From JAAYFJ01 sp964344295 (GTDB lineage: Bacteria; Bacillota; Clostridia; Tissierellales; Peptoniphilaceae), in contig CAYFMR010000015.1 in assembly GCA_964344295.1 (NCBI GenBank), forward strand, positions 1-26,427: a DNA stretch of 26,427 bases, given 5' to 3'. Each line of letters starts with the position of its first letter. The first letter of the stretch is position 1. Below the pieces are notes generated by a model. The model searched no databases, was not told where the DNA came from, and saw nothing but the letters and a program-made list of their open reading frames with translations. A program made the translations under genes and the position numbers. This document shows, piece by piece, positions 5,303 to 14,299 of the stretch.

Positions 5303-6595
5303 CTACCTCCTTTTTACCACGGCAAACAGCCCTTGACGGCCAACGACCTCGCCGGTCACCAACCCGTGCATCTCAGTCTCTTCACTGATTAGACAGTGCA
5401 GGTAATTGCCAGCATAGCCCACCATGGCCCCGCCGTGTTTTTCTTCTAAAAGTACGGTGACTTCTTTGCCCGTCATCTGCTCGATAAAGTCTCGTTCCAA
5501 ATCCTCACCCACAGCAATGAGCCGCTGCGCCCTTTCTTTCTTGATCGGACCTGGCACTTGCCCTTTCATTTTTGCCGCAGGTGTACCTTGGCGCGGAGAA
5601 TACGGAAATACGTGCAGGCGACTAAACCCCACCTCTTTGACAAATTGCACCGTCTCTTCAAAGTAAGCTTCTGTCTCTCCGGGAAAGCCGACAATCACGT
5701 CTGTGGTGATCCCAGCATGGGGAAAGACTTGACGAATCAGTTTAATTTTATCATAAAACTCCGCCGCCGTGTAGTGACGGTTCATAGCCTTTAAGATGGC
5801 ATCACTGCCACTTTGTAAGCTCAGGTGAAAGTGGTCGCAAAGTTTTCCCGTCGCCTTTAAACGTGCCAAGCGCTCTTGGGTAATTCCCCCGGCTTCCATG
5901 GAGCTCAACCGAATACGCACCACGTCCGTCTCCCCGGCGATGGCTTCCACCAAATCCACCCAGTCTCCCTCTTGGGTATCCACCCCATATGAAGCGACGT
6001 GAATCCCGGAGATGACCACTTCTTGGACCCCGTGAGCTACCAATTCCCGCACCTCTTCCACGACTTCTCGCATGGGACGGCTGTGCAGCCTTCCCCGTGC
6101 ATAGGGGATGATGCAATAGGAGCAAAACTGACGACAACCATCCTGCACTTTCACAAAAGCCCGGGTCGTAGCCGGACGACTGACCCGCAGGGCACCGTCA
6201 TCTGTTTCCACTGTGGCCAACAACTCCCTGGCCGCTTCCTCGCCCCCGTCTTCCCACGCTTTTATGGCATCGACCACGGCATGCTTTTTCCCTTGGGGCA
6301 GGATGATATCCACTTCATCCATGGATTCTACATCGTCGGAGGAGACTTGAACATAACATCCTGCCGCCACCACAATGGCATCAGGGTTTTCTTTCTTGGC
6401 CCGTCGCAAAGTCTGCCTGGATTTCCGATCGGACACGTTGGTCACAGTGCAAGTATTGACCACACAAATGTCCGCTCCTTCCCAACCTTCCACCACTTGG
6501 TAACCCTGCTCCATAAAAAGGGCCGCCATGGCCTCGGATTCATACGTATTGACCTTGCAACCCAAAGTCATGATACCCACTGTTTTAACTTCCAT
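5303..6595 (-). CDS. mtaB: tRNA (t6A37) methylthiotransferase MtaB, 430 aa
   Basis: A radical-SAM enzyme that converts t6A to ms2t6A at tRNA position 37. The N-terminal UPF0004 domain carries the three cluster cysteines (TLGCKVN, VVNTCTVT, AAGCYVQ). The radical-SAM CxxxCxxC is in CRQFCSYCIIPYARG. The C-terminal TRAM domain covers about the last 60 residues. I place the start at ATG 6595 (MEVKTVGIMTLG) because AAAGGAGG sits just upstream; an upstream in-frame ATG would add nine unconserved residues. It overlaps the end of rsmE by 11 bases. Confidence 0.9.
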   Translation of the reverse strand: MEVKTVGIMTLGCKVNTYESEAMAALFMEQGYQVVEGWEGADICVVNTCTVTNVSDRKSRQTLRRAKKENPDAIVVAAGCYVQVSSDDVESMDEVDIILPQGKKHAVVDAIKAWEDGGEEAARELLATVETDDGALRVSRPATTRAFVKVQDGCRQFCSYCIIPYARGRLHSRPMREVVEEVRELVAHGVQEVVISGIHVASYGVDTQEGDWVDLVEAIAGETDVVRIRLSSMEAGGITQERLARLKATGKLCDHFHLSLQSGSDAILKAMNRHYTAAEFYDKIKLIRQVFPHAGITTDVIVGFPGETEAYFEETVQFVKEVGFSRLHVFPYSPRQGTPAAKMKGQVPGPIKKERAQRLIAVGEDLERDFIEQMTGKEVTVLLEEKHGGAMVGYAGNYLHCLISEETEMHGLVTGEVVGRQGLFAVVKRR

Positions 6596-7313
6596 GGGCC
6601 CCCTCCTTTTTTCGACACACATAGAATAAAGAAGCCAGTGTCGCCATTCCCGCTGTCTCCGTGCGCAAAATCATGGGCCCTAGAGTAAAAGACCGAGACA
6701 CTGATTCCAGGCACTCCCCTTCGTCAGGGGCGAAGCCTCCCTCTGGTCCCACCCACAAAGCGATGTTCAAAGCTTTTGGCGGCAAGGCTTCCACCACTGC
6801 ATAAAGGTCAGTAGCTTTCTCGCCTTCGTTGGCCCACAGCACTACGTCAAAATCCCCCATCCTTTCCACTGCTCGAGAAAAGGTCTGGGGTTCTTCCACT
6901 TGGGGTATGATGTCTCGCCCGCATTGACCTGCCGCTTCGTAGGCAACGCGATTGAGTCTTGTCAATTTTTTCCCTTTCGGATCTTTCCATTTGGCGACAC
7001 TATAGCGCATCTCCACAGGTACCACGGTCTGCACGCCAAGTTCCACCGTCTTTTGGATGATCCACTCCAGCTTATCCCCCTTGGGCAAGCCTTGAAACAA
7101 CGTCACCTGCCACGGATATTCCCGGGGAGCCAGTGCTTCATACAGCTTCGCACAGCCCTCCCCTTCCCAGGTGGCTCGGTAGGCCTTTTGGTCCACGACG
7201 ATTTCCAACGACTCCCCCGCTTCCATGCGCAAAGATTTCTCCACGTGATGAGCATCCTCCGGCGCAAGGTAGGCGTAGTCACCCTCCTTTTTTATGGCAA
7301 AAAACCGCGGCAT
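6585..7313 (-). CDS. rsmE: 16S rRNA (U1498-N3) methyltransferase RsmE, 242 aa
   Basis: SPOUT-class SAM-dependent methyltransferase of 16S rRNA U1498. An N-terminal PUA-like domain (LAPEDAHHVEKSLRMEAGES) is followed by the knotted domain with its signatures WVGPEGGFAPDE and LGPMILRTETA. Start ATG 7313 (MPRFFAIKK) is chosen for AGAGGTG six bases upstream and the family N-terminus; an upstream extension of 13 residues is rejected. It begins one base after the prmA stop, in the usual prmA-rsmE order. Confidence 0.92.
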   Translation of the reverse strand: MPRFFAIKKEGDYAYLAPEDAHHVEKSLRMEAGESLEIVVDQKAYRATWEGEGCAKLYEALAPREYPWQVTLFQGLPKGDKLEWIIQKTVELGVQTVVPVEMRYSVAKWKDPKGKKLTRLNRVAYEAAGQCGRDIIPQVEEPQTFSRAVERMGDFDVVLWANEGEKATDLYAVVEALPPKALNIALWVGPEGGFAPDEGECLESVSRSFTLGPMILRTETAGMATLASLFYVCRKKEGAHGS

Positions 7314-7314
7314 A

Positions 7315-8232
7315 CTAACACCTCTTTGCCACCATGGCCACCCATTCGCCATCGCGTTTCATTTCCACCAGCTCGTAAGAAGCCGCTTCGAGCTCGTCTT
7401 TTACCATCTCCACTTTCGAAGAGATGATGCCGCTTAAAATCAAGATTCCTCCGGGAACGAGAAAGTCTTGCAAACTGGCCACCATAGGTGAGATGATCTC
7501 CGCAATGATATTGGAGACAATCAGATCAGCTTGTCCTTCTAACACATGGTATAAGTCACCCTCCACAAAGTGGCACACTCCTTCAACGCCATTGAGCACA
7601 GCATTTTCCTTGGCCACTTTCACCGCCATAGGGTCAATGTCCACGCCTATGACGTTTATCGCCCCTAGCTTCGCAGCGATTAAGGCTAAAATGCCACTTC
7701 CAGTACCAATATCAAATACGGTGTCCCCCGGCTTAACATAGCGTTCCAAGGCCGCACCGCAAAGAGCTGTGGTCTCATGCGTTCCCGTACCGAATGCCAT
7801 ACCGGGATCCAAGGTGATCACCGACTCGCCCGCCTTGGGTTCATAGCACTCCCAGGAAGGCACTATCACCAAATGCTCACCAATGGGCGTTGGCTCATAG
7901 TATTTTTTCCATTCATTGGCCCAATCCTCTTCATCCACCGTCTGTAAGCTAGGCGGTGCCAAAAGCCGCCCTTTTAAATCTCGTTTGATGGACTCGATTT
8001 TCTCTTCGGCCTCCTCTTGCGGTAAGTAGATGCGGATCACCGGATTTTCCGGCAAGTTCTCCACCACTTCAGGGTCAATATCGTTCCACCACTGCTGATG
8101 TGCTTCCAAGTCATCCATAAGGCTTTTATCGGCGATTTCCAGCGTTTCCACACCGTGAAATTCCCTCAAAATAGCCACGACGTCTTCTTCATCCCCTGCC
8201 CGGATGGACAGGCCTACCTGTATCCATTTCAT
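7315..8232 (-). CDS. prmA: ribosomal protein L11 methyltransferase PrmA, 305 aa
   Basis: Methylates ribosomal protein L11. The N-terminal substrate domain is followed by the SAM fold with motif I VFDIGTGSGILALIAAKLG, the acidic loop GVDIDPMAV and motif IV LIVSNIIAEII. GTGTHETT before motif I is also diagnostic. Length is typical (about 310). Start ATG overlaps the dnaJ stop (ATGA), so expression is coupled to dnaJ. Confidence 0.93.
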   Translation of the reverse strand: MKWIQVGLSIRAGDEEDVVAILREFHGVETLEIADKSLMDDLEAHQQWWNDIDPEVVENLPENPVIRIYLPQEEAEEKIESIKRDLKGRLLAPPSLQTVDEEDWANEWKKYYEPTPIGEHLVIVPSWECYEPKAGESVITLDPGMAFGTGTHETTALCGAALERYVKPGDTVFDIGTGSGILALIAAKLGAINVIGVDIDPMAVKVAKENAVLNGVEGVCHFVEGDLYHVLEGQADLIVSNIIAEIISPMVASLQDFLVPGGILILSGIISSKVEMVKDELEAASYELVEMKRDGEWVAMVAKRC

Positions 8233-9383
8233 GCGCTTTCACCCTCAGTTTCCGGTGCAGTAAACAGTTTTTCCAAATCATGCATCATCGCTTCACGATC
8301 TTGAATCACCGACTGGTTGATTTTCCACTTGCTCACATCCTGGGACTTCATGTGGAAAGTTCCCGTGGGAATGGTGATTGTGTAACGAACGATCAGGTCA
8401 CCGTGACTTTGACGGCGCAGATGGGGCACACCACCCTGGGAAATGACATAAGTGTCCCCCATTTGGGTGCCTTTGTGTACTTTCAACGTTTCTTTGCCTT
8501 TGATGGTGGGAATAGACAGTTTAGTGCCAAACACTGCCTCTTCCAAAGTCAACGGCACATCTACGAACAGGTCGACTCCTTGACGCTCAACATACTCAGG
8601 GGTATCCACCTGAATCACCAAATAGGCATCTCCCGGCGGCCCGCCATGGGTGCCCGCATGGCCACGACCTCGCAAGGTCAGGATGTTGCCATCATCAACA
8701 CCGGCAGGAATCTTGACCGATACCGTCTCCACTTCGTCCTCTTCTCCCGTACCATGGCAGACATGGCATGGTTCTTTGATGATGGTGCCGGTACCACGGC
8801 ATTGGCTACATACAGACACGGACACGTGTTGGCCTAAGAAAGAATTTTCCACACGTCGTTCCTGGCCAGTGCCGTGGCAGGTAGGGCAAGTCTCCTCTTC
8901 CGTGCCAGGTTCTTTGGCTGTGCCATCACAGTGGTGGCAATGGATACGGCGTTTGAGCTTCACATCCACCGACTTACCGAATAGCGCTTCTTGAAAGCTC
9001 AATTTCACCTGGACCGTTACATCCGCTCCCTGCTTGGGCATCGGACCGCGGCGTTGGCCACCGGTGCTACTAAAGCCACCGAAACCGCCAAACACATCGA
9101 ATATATCACTAAAAATGTCCCCGAAACCGCCAAAGTCTTGGAAGCCACCTTGTTGGTTTACGCCAGCTTCCCCAAAGCGGTCATAGCGCATGCGCTTATC
9201 TTCATCAGACAGGACTTCATAGGCATAGTTGATCTCCTTGAAGCGATGTTCCGCTTCCTCATCGCCCGGGTTTAAGTCGGGGTGGTACTTTTTGGCCAAA
9301 CTGCGATAGGCCTTTTTGATCGTGACTTGATCCGCCGTTCGCTGTACGCCTAAAATTTCATAAAAATCTCGCAATCTCTTCAC
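8229..9383 (-). CDS. dnaJ: chaperone DnaJ (Hsp40), 384 aa
   Basis: Co-chaperone that stimulates DnaK ATPase. J domain (residues 5-70) with HPD in KKYHPDLNPG; a G/F region (75-115); four cysteine motifs (CHHCDGTA, CPTCHGTG, CSQCRGTG, CHVCHGTG); then the substrate-binding domains. The first cysteine motif ends in A where G is usual, but all eight cysteines are kept. The start is uncertain: GTG 9383 gives MKRLRDFYEILG, while TTG 9374 gives MRDFYEILG behind GAGGAG; both are possible. It lies downstream of a hairpin after dnaK. Confidence 0.95.
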   Translation of the reverse strand: MKRLRDFYEILGVQRTADQVTIKKAYRSLAKKYHPDLNPGDEEAEHRFKEINYAYEVLSDEDKRMRYDRFGEAGVNQQGGFQDFGGFGDIFSDIFDVFGGFGGFSSTGGQRRGPMPKQGADVTVQVKLSFQEALFGKSVDVKLKRRIHCHHCDGTAKEPGTEEETCPTCHGTGQERRVENSFLGQHVSVSVCSQCRGTGTIIKEPCHVCHGTGEEDEVETVSVKIPAGVDDGNILTLRGRGHAGTHGGPPGDAYLVIQVDTPEYVERQGVDLFVDVPLTLEEAVFGTKLSIPTIKGKETLKVHKGTQMGDTYVISQGGVPHLRRQSHGDLIVRYTITIPTGTFHMKSQDVSKWKINQSVIQDREAMMHDLEKLFTAPETEGESA

Positions 9384-9446
9384 TCCTCAAGCCTCCCGCC
9401 CTGCGGGACATCATTACGACTGAGCGATTTTCTCAAAATTACATAA

Positions 9447-9482
9447 AAAAACCGAGCTCTCACGTGGTGAGGGCTCGGTTTT
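9447..9482 (-). terminator. hairpin terminator between dnaK and dnaJ
   Basis: ACCGAGCTCTCAC (9451-9463) pairs with GTGAGGGCTCGGT (9467-9479) with one G-U pair, flanked by A and T runs in both directions. No promoter is obvious between it and dnaJ, so it probably acts as an attenuator or an mRNA 3' end, lowering dnaJ and the genes after it relative to dnaK. Confidence 0.65.
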
Positions 9483-9488
9483 AGATTA

Positions 9489-11306
9489 TCATTCTTTGTC
9501 GTCTTCGTCAACTACCTCGTAGTCAGCGTCCATGACGTCATCTTCGGGAGCTCCACCACCTGCTTCACCTTCCGTATGTTGGTACAGTTTTTCGGAAATC
9601 TTGAAGAACGCCTGTTGCAATTCATCGGTCTTGGCCTTAATGGCTTCGATGTCATCGCCTTTGGATACTTCGCGAAGTGCTTCCAATTTACTTTCAATTT
9701 CCGCTTTTTCGCTGTCGTCAATTTTACCTTCCAATTCCTTTAAGGTCTTTTCAGTTTGGTAAATGATGGCGTCAGCATTATTTTTCGTTTCGATATTTTC
9801 TTTTTTCTTCTTATCTTCTTCAGCATGCATTTCCGCTTCTTTCACTTTCTTGTCGATTTCTTCTTCCGTCAAGTTTGAAGAAGCTGTAATGGTGATGGTT
9901 TGTTCCTTACCTGTGCCTAAATCTTTTGCGCTGACGTTGACAATCCCGTTGGCATCGATGTCAAAGGTCACTTCGATTTGTGGAATGCCTCGCATAGCCG
10001 GAGCGATACCACTTAATTGGAAGCGACCCAAGGTCGTATTATCCGATGCCATTTCACGTTCCCCTTGCAGGATGTGGATGTCTACGCTTGTTTGGTTATC
10101 AGCTGCGGTCGTAAAGATTTGGGATTTTTTGGTCGGGATGGTGGTGTTACGTTCAATTAAACGCGTGGTGACACCGCCTAGCGTTTCCAGGCCTAAGGAC
10201 AGGGGCGTAACGTCTAACAGCAATAAGTCTTTGACTTCACCGCTTAGTACCCCACCTTGAATAGCAGCCCCAACAGCCACACATTCATCCGGGTTAATGT
10301 TCTTTTGCGGTTCTTTGCCGATTAATTTTTTCACAGCCTCTTGCACGGCGGGAATACGAGTGGAACCACCGACTAAGATGACTTTTTCCACTTCACTGGG
10401 TTGCAATCCGGCATCTTTTAACGCATCCTTCACCGGACCAATCGTTTTTTCCACTAAATGCGCCGTTAATTCATCAAATTTGGCACGAGTTAGGTCCATG
10501 TTCAAGTGGATGGGACCAGCAGAAGTTGCCGTAATAAAGGGCAGGTTGAGGTTGGTGGTCATTGTGGTGGACAATTCTTTCTTCGCTTTTTCTGCCGCTT
10601 CTTTCAGTCGTTGCAAACTCATGTTGTCTGCCTTGAGATCCACGCCTTGTTCTTTTTTAAATTCTTCAGCGATGTAATCGATGATGGCTTGGTCAAAGTC
10701 ATCGCCACCTAAAGCGTTATTGCCTCGTGTTGCCAATACTTCAAATACGCCGTCACCTAATTCCAGTAAGGACACGTCGAAGGTACCGCCACCTAAGTCG
10801 TAGACCATAATCTTGCTGTGACCTTCTTCTTTATCCATGCCATATGCCAAAGCAGCAGCGGTCGGTTCGTTGATAATACGTTTGACTTCTAAGCCTGCAA
10901 TACGTCCGGCATCTTTTGTCGCTTGACGTTGGCTATCGGTAAAGTAAGCGGGCACAGTGATAACAGCTTCAGTGACTTTTTCACCTAAATAGCTTTCCGT
11001 ATCCGCTTTCAGTTTTTGTAAAATCATGGCAGAAATGTCTTGCGGTGTATAGTCTTTACCGTCAATCGTCTTCTTATAATCCTTACCCATTTCACGTTTG
11101 ATGGACATAATCGTGCGATCCGGATTCGTGATCGCTTGACGTTTTGCCGTTTCACCGACTAGACGTTCTCCATCTTTGGTAAAAGCGACCACTGAAGGGG
11201 TCGTACGGTTCCCTTCTGCGTTGGGGATAATGACAGCTTCCCCACCTTCCATTACTGCCACACAAGAGTTTGTGGTACCTAAGTCAATTCCAATAATTTT
11301 TCCCAT
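9489..11306 (-). CDS. dnaK: chaperone DnaK (Hsp70), 605 aa
   Basis: ATP-driven Hsp70. The nucleotide-binding domain begins MGKIIGIDLGTTNSCVAVM and holds the signatures VYDLGGGTFDVSLLE and VILVGGSTRIPAVQ. The substrate-binding domain follows the VKDLLLLDVTPLSLG linker. The helical lid and acidic tail ending VMDADYEVVDEDDKE are complete. About 605 aa is the usual size for Gram-positive DnaK, which lacks an insertion seen in E. coli. AAGGAGG lies nine bases before ATG 11306. Confidence 0.97.
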   Translation of the reverse strand: MGKIIGIDLGTTNSCVAVMEGGEAVIIPNAEGNRTTPSVVAFTKDGERLVGETAKRQAITNPDRTIMSIKREMGKDYKKTIDGKDYTPQDISAMILQKLKADTESYLGEKVTEAVITVPAYFTDSQRQATKDAGRIAGLEVKRIINEPTAAALAYGMDKEEGHSKIMVYDLGGGTFDVSLLELGDGVFEVLATRGNNALGGDDFDQAIIDYIAEEFKKEQGVDLKADNMSLQRLKEAAEKAKKELSTTMTTNLNLPFITATSAGPIHLNMDLTRAKFDELTAHLVEKTIGPVKDALKDAGLQPSEVEKVILVGGSTRIPAVQEAVKKLIGKEPQKNINPDECVAVGAAIQGGVLSGEVKDLLLLDVTPLSLGLETLGGVTTRLIERNTTIPTKKSQIFTTAADNQTSVDIHILQGEREMASDNTTLGRFQLSGIAPAMRGIPQIEVTFDIDANGIVNVSAKDLGTGKEQTITITASSNLTEEEIDKKVKEAEMHAEEDKKKKENIETKNNADAIIYQTEKTLKELEGKIDDSEKAEIESKLEALREVSKGDDIEAIKAKTDELQQAFFKISEKLYQHTEGEAGGGAPEDDVMDADYEVVDEDDKE

Positions 11307-11354
11307 TGTTTTTTTCCTCCTTAAAATAGATCATTATGTATATTCACCGATCAT

Positions 11355-11927
11355 TTATGATTGAGACACCTTCACCATCGCCGGGCGAATGACGTCTTCG
11401 TTATCATAGGTATAACCTTGTAAAAGGACCTCGGCCACTCTGTCGGGCTCCAGACCCTCCACGGTTTCGGTAAGCACCGCATGATGCCTGTAGGGATCAA
11501 AGGGTTTGTGCAAATCATCCATAGGGGTGATCTTTTCCTCTGCCAGTGCATCCAAAAGTTGACGATAAACCAGAGCCACGCCTTCATAGAAGGGATCGTG
11601 ATCTTTTTCTGTTGCTAAGGCCCGCTCCAAGTTATCAATCACCGGTAAAATGCGGCCGGCCACTTGTTTGATGCCAAAGACGGCTTGTGCTTGTCTTTCC
11701 TTTTCAGCTCGTTTCTTGTAATTGGCAAAGTCAGCTTGCAAACGCGTCAACTGTTGTGTCAAATCGGCGATTCGCGTATCTTCTCCGGCTTGCTCTTCTT
11801 TTGTCTTCTCTTGTTCTTCTGCTTCCTCGACGATTTCCGGTTCCACCTCTTCGACGCGAACCTCACTCGTCTCCTCTTCCGGTGTTACTGTTTTTTCCTC
11901 TTCATGATTCATTTTTTCATTTGCCAC
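11355..11927 (-). CDS. grpE: nucleotide exchange factor GrpE, 190 aa
   Basis: Releases ADP from DnaK. The N-terminal 55 residues are glutamate-rich and disordered. The long dimer helix (LTQQLTRLQADFANYKKRAE) and the beta domain (MDDLHKPFDPYRHHAVLT, TYDNEDVIRPAMVKV) follow. I prefer GTG 11927 (MANEKMNHEEE), with GAGGTG six bases upstream. A GTG at 11936 overlapping the hrcA stop would add three residues. Confidence 0.93.
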   Translation of the reverse strand: MANEKMNHEEEKTVTPEEETSEVRVEEVEPEIVEEAEEQEKTKEEQAGEDTRIADLTQQLTRLQADFANYKKRAEKERQAQAVFGIKQVAGRILPVIDNLERALATEKDHDPFYEGVALVYRQLLDALAEEKITPMDDLHKPFDPYRHHAVLTETVEGLEPDRVAEVLLQGYTYDNEDVIRPAMVKVSQS

Positions 11928-11932
11928 ACGGT

Positions 11933-12955
11933 TCACCTCAACTTCATTTGATTTAATAGATTAGCATAAGACCCTAAGACATTAATCAGTCGGCCGTAAT
12001 CCATACGAACCGGTCCCAACAATGCCATGCGGCCTATTCGGTTTTCATCAATATATAGATCACCGGCAATGATGCTAGAGCCTTCCAAGCGCTCCTCTTG
12101 CATCTCCGACCCGATCATGACATGGGGCTTATCCTGGACTTCTTCCCGCCAAAGCACTTTGGACATGGCGTCTTCGTCGCTAGCTAATTCTATGAGACCG
12201 CGAAGGCTCTCAATGTCGCCGTAGTCCGGAAAATGCATAAGTCGTGTCAAGCCATAAGTATAAAACCCTTGTTGTTCTACTGTATTGACGGCACCAGCGA
12301 TATAAGGTTTAAAACTTTGTGCCAAAGCCAGTAAATCTTGATCCAAATTCTTTTCCATGGCTTCCCAGCGGACTTCAAATTCGGCGGCATCCGTGAGCAA
12401 GTACTGATTAAAAAGTACTTCCAATTTTTGCCGATCTCTTTCCGCTAACGGGCGTTTCAAATGCACCATATAGGATCTGGAAAAAGATGGCTCACCCAGT
12501 AAGAGTAGCACCACCGTTTGACTGTCTACCGGCACCAAGTGAAGGGCTCCGAGCTGTGCCCGGCTTGTGTTACCTGTGATCAAAAGCACCGTATGCCCTG
12601 TTAAATCGGACAGGATTTGCATGCTCTCTTTGACGTACTCGTCTTCTTCATACGCCACAGACCATAGACGCTCCCAAATCAGTTCTTGTTGCCTTTTCGA
12701 CAAAGCGCTATGCCTGTGCACTAAATAATTCACGTAGTACCGGTACGCCTTTTCCGAAGGGGTGCGTCCTGAAGATGAATGAAGCTTATTTAATAAGCCC
12801 AATTCCTCTAAGTCGCTCATCTCATTTCGAATGGTCGCTGAGCTTACACCTAAATCATATTGCTTCGATAGAGTTCGGGAACCGACGGGCTCTGCATGCT
12901 TCACATAGGAATCTATGATCGCTTTTAAAATCTTTAGTTTTCTATCATCTATCAT
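11933..12955 (-). CDS. hrcA: heat-inducible transcription repressor HrcA, 340 aa
   Basis: Represses the chaperone operon by binding CIRCE; GroEL is known to tune its activity. The N-terminal winged-helix domain includes EPVGSRTLSKQYDLGVSSAT and RNEMSDLEELGLL. HSSSGRTPSEKAYRYYV is the family signature, followed by the GAF-like dimer domain. Length fits (about 340). AAGGAGG lies nine bases before ATG 12955. First gene of the operon, just downstream of two CIRCE copies (12974-13000 and 13049-13075), so it is autoregulated. Confidence 0.95.
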   Translation of the reverse strand: MIDDRKLKILKAIIDSYVKHAEPVGSRTLSKQYDLGVSSATIRNEMSDLEELGLLNKLHSSSGRTPSEKAYRYYVNYLVHRHSALSKRQQELIWERLWSVAYEEDEYVKESMQILSDLTGHTVLLITGNTSRAQLGALHLVPVDSQTVVLLLLGEPSFSRSYMVHLKRPLAERDRQKLEVLFNQYLLTDAAEFEVRWEAMEKNLDQDLLALAQSFKPYIAGAVNTVEQQGFYTYGLTRLMHFPDYGDIESLRGLIELASDEDAMSKVLWREEVQDKPHVMIGSEMQEERLEGSSIIAGDLYIDENRIGRMALLGPVRMDYGRLINVLGSYANLLNQMKLR

Positions 12956-12973
12956 ATAAAGCCCTCCTTCCTT

Positions 12974-13000
12974 TTAGCACTCAATCCTATTGACTGCTAA
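12974..13000. promoter_or_regulatory. CIRCE operator, proximal copy
   Basis: TTAGCACTC-N9-GACTGCTAA differs from the CIRCE consensus (TTAGCACTC-N9-GAGTGCTAA) at one base. It lies in the leader just after the expected transcription start. It is an HrcA binding site. Confidence 0.9.
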
Positions 13001-13013
13001 CAACTCTATGGCC

Positions 13014-13042
13014 ATCATAACCTTTTTGCCATCACCTGTCAA
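13014..13042 (-). promoter_or_regulatory. SigA promoter of the hrcA-dnaK operon
   Basis: On the minus strand TTGACA (13037-13042), exactly 17 bases, then TATGAT (13014-13019). This is a near-consensus housekeeping promoter, placed between the two CIRCE copies. Confidence 0.85.
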
Positions 13043-13048
13043 CCCTTT

Positions 13049-13075
13049 TTAGCAATTAAACTCTCCGAGTGCTAA
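13049..13075. promoter_or_regulatory. second CIRCE-like operator, upstream of the -35 box
   Basis: TTAGCAATT-N9-GAGTGCTAA has a perfect right arm and two mismatches in the left arm. It lies upstream of the -35 box, 75 bases from the proximal copy, so HrcA may bind on both sides of the promoter. Confidence 0.75.
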
Positions 13076-13115
13076 CTATTTTCTCGCCGGCTCTCGACGT
13101 CACTATTTTTCCATC

Positions 13116-13147
13116 AAAAATGCCCGCGGGTCACGGCACCCGGGGCA
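13116..13147 (-). terminator. terminator after hemW
   Basis: On the minus strand TGCCCCGGGT pairs with ACCCGCGGGCA (one bulge, six-base loop), followed by TTTTTG. It ends the lepB-lepA-hemW transcript before the hrcA promoter. Confidence 0.7.
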
Positions 13148-13189
13148 ATGTTGCTGTTCGATCTATGATTGGTTAGCGGCTAGCGAAGC

Positions 13190-14299
13190 TTAGGACCAGG
13201 CTACGGCCTCATAAAGTTCCAACTCGACACGATTGCATAAGTCCATACCTTTCGGCGTCAAACTCATCCAGGCACCGTTCACACGGACCAGCCCCTGGGC
13301 TTCCAATCTAACCACGGCCTCTTTTAGCATCTGGGCCTTCTCTCCTAACTCGCCGTAAAGCGGGGCTAAATCCAGTCCGTCGATGAGACGAATACCCATA
13401 ATCAATCGCTCTTGCAGTCGCTCTCTCGGACTGATTGTTTCTGTCACGACCACCTCGGGTTGGGCGATATACGCTTCGAGGTCATCCTCGTGGTAAAAAC
13501 GCTCCTGTCCCACGGAAGAGTGGGCTGCCACACCAAACCCACGGTAGTCTTTTAACTGCCAATAGCGCAGATTATGACGACAGCTATAACCCGGTTTGGC
13601 CCAATTGGAGATTTCGTAGTGATGGTAGCCGGCTTCTGCCAGCAGTTGACGCCCGTAGTGGTACATCTGCCGCTCCAGGTCTTCTTCCATGCCGGCATAC
13701 GTCTTCGCCAGTGGCGTACCTGCTTCCAAAATCAAGCTATAGTACGAGATATGGGGCACCCCCAAAGCCACGGCCTGGCGCACATCGTGGGCCACGCCCT
13801 TGATGGTTTGTCCCGGCAAGCCCATCATCAAGTCCACATTGATATTGGTAAACCCGACTCGTTGTGCCCTTTTTACTGCTTCTTTCGCTTCCTGACCTGT
13901 ATGAAGTCTTCCCAAGGTTCTTAAACACTCTTGATCAAAGCTCTGGACCCCCAAGGAGAGGCGATTGATGCCCAGGCTGCGATACCCTCGCAGTTTCTCC
14001 TCTTCGGCAGAATCCGGGTTAGCTTCGATGGTGATCTCTGCATCGTGTTCCACGACAAAATACTGGTGAATGGTCGTCATGATCTGCTCCAACCACGGCA
14101 ACGGGAGCAACGAGGGCGTCCCCCCACCAAAAAAGAGGCTCGCAACGGGAACCGGGGAGGCTCCCTTGGCGAGCTCTTGGATCAGTGCCTCTACATAAAA
14201 CTCCATGAGCTCTTGGCAGGTCGAGGAGGTAAAATCACAATACAGGCACCTTCTCTTACAAAAGGGCACATGAATGTAAAGGCCTAAATTAGTTTTCAT
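13190..14299 (-). CDS. hemW: heme chaperone HemW (radical SAM, HemN-like), 369 aa
   Basis: Begins MKTNLGLYIHVPFCKRRCLYCDF, with the radical-SAM CxxxCxxC. It continues with SLFFGGGTPSLL, TIEANPDS and the RLSLGVQSFDQ motif, and ends in the HemW C-terminal domain. HemW binds and transfers heme and is distinct from coproporphyrinogen dehydrogenase HemN, although often so annotated. The start (14299; 14305 also possible) overlaps the lepA stop. A frame extending 85 residues upstream lies within lepA and is not part of the protein. The lepA-hemW pair is conserved in Firmicutes. Confidence 0.88.
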   Translation of the reverse strand: MKTNLGLYIHVPFCKRRCLYCDFTSSTCQELMEFYVEALIQELAKGASPVPVASLFFGGGTPSLLPLPWLEQIMTTIHQYFVVEHDAEITIEANPDSAEEEKLRGYRSLGINRLSLGVQSFDQECLRTLGRLHTGQEAKEAVKRAQRVGFTNINVDLMMGLPGQTIKGVAHDVRQAVALGVPHISYYSLILEAGTPLAKTYAGMEEDLERQMYHYGRQLLAEAGYHHYEISNWAKPGYSCRHNLRYWQLKDYRGFGVAAHSSVGQERFYHEDDLEAYIAQPEVVVTETISPRERLQERLIMGIRLIDGLDLAPLYGELGEKAQMLKEAVVRLEAQGLVRVNGAWMSLTPKGMDLCNRVELELYEAVAWS

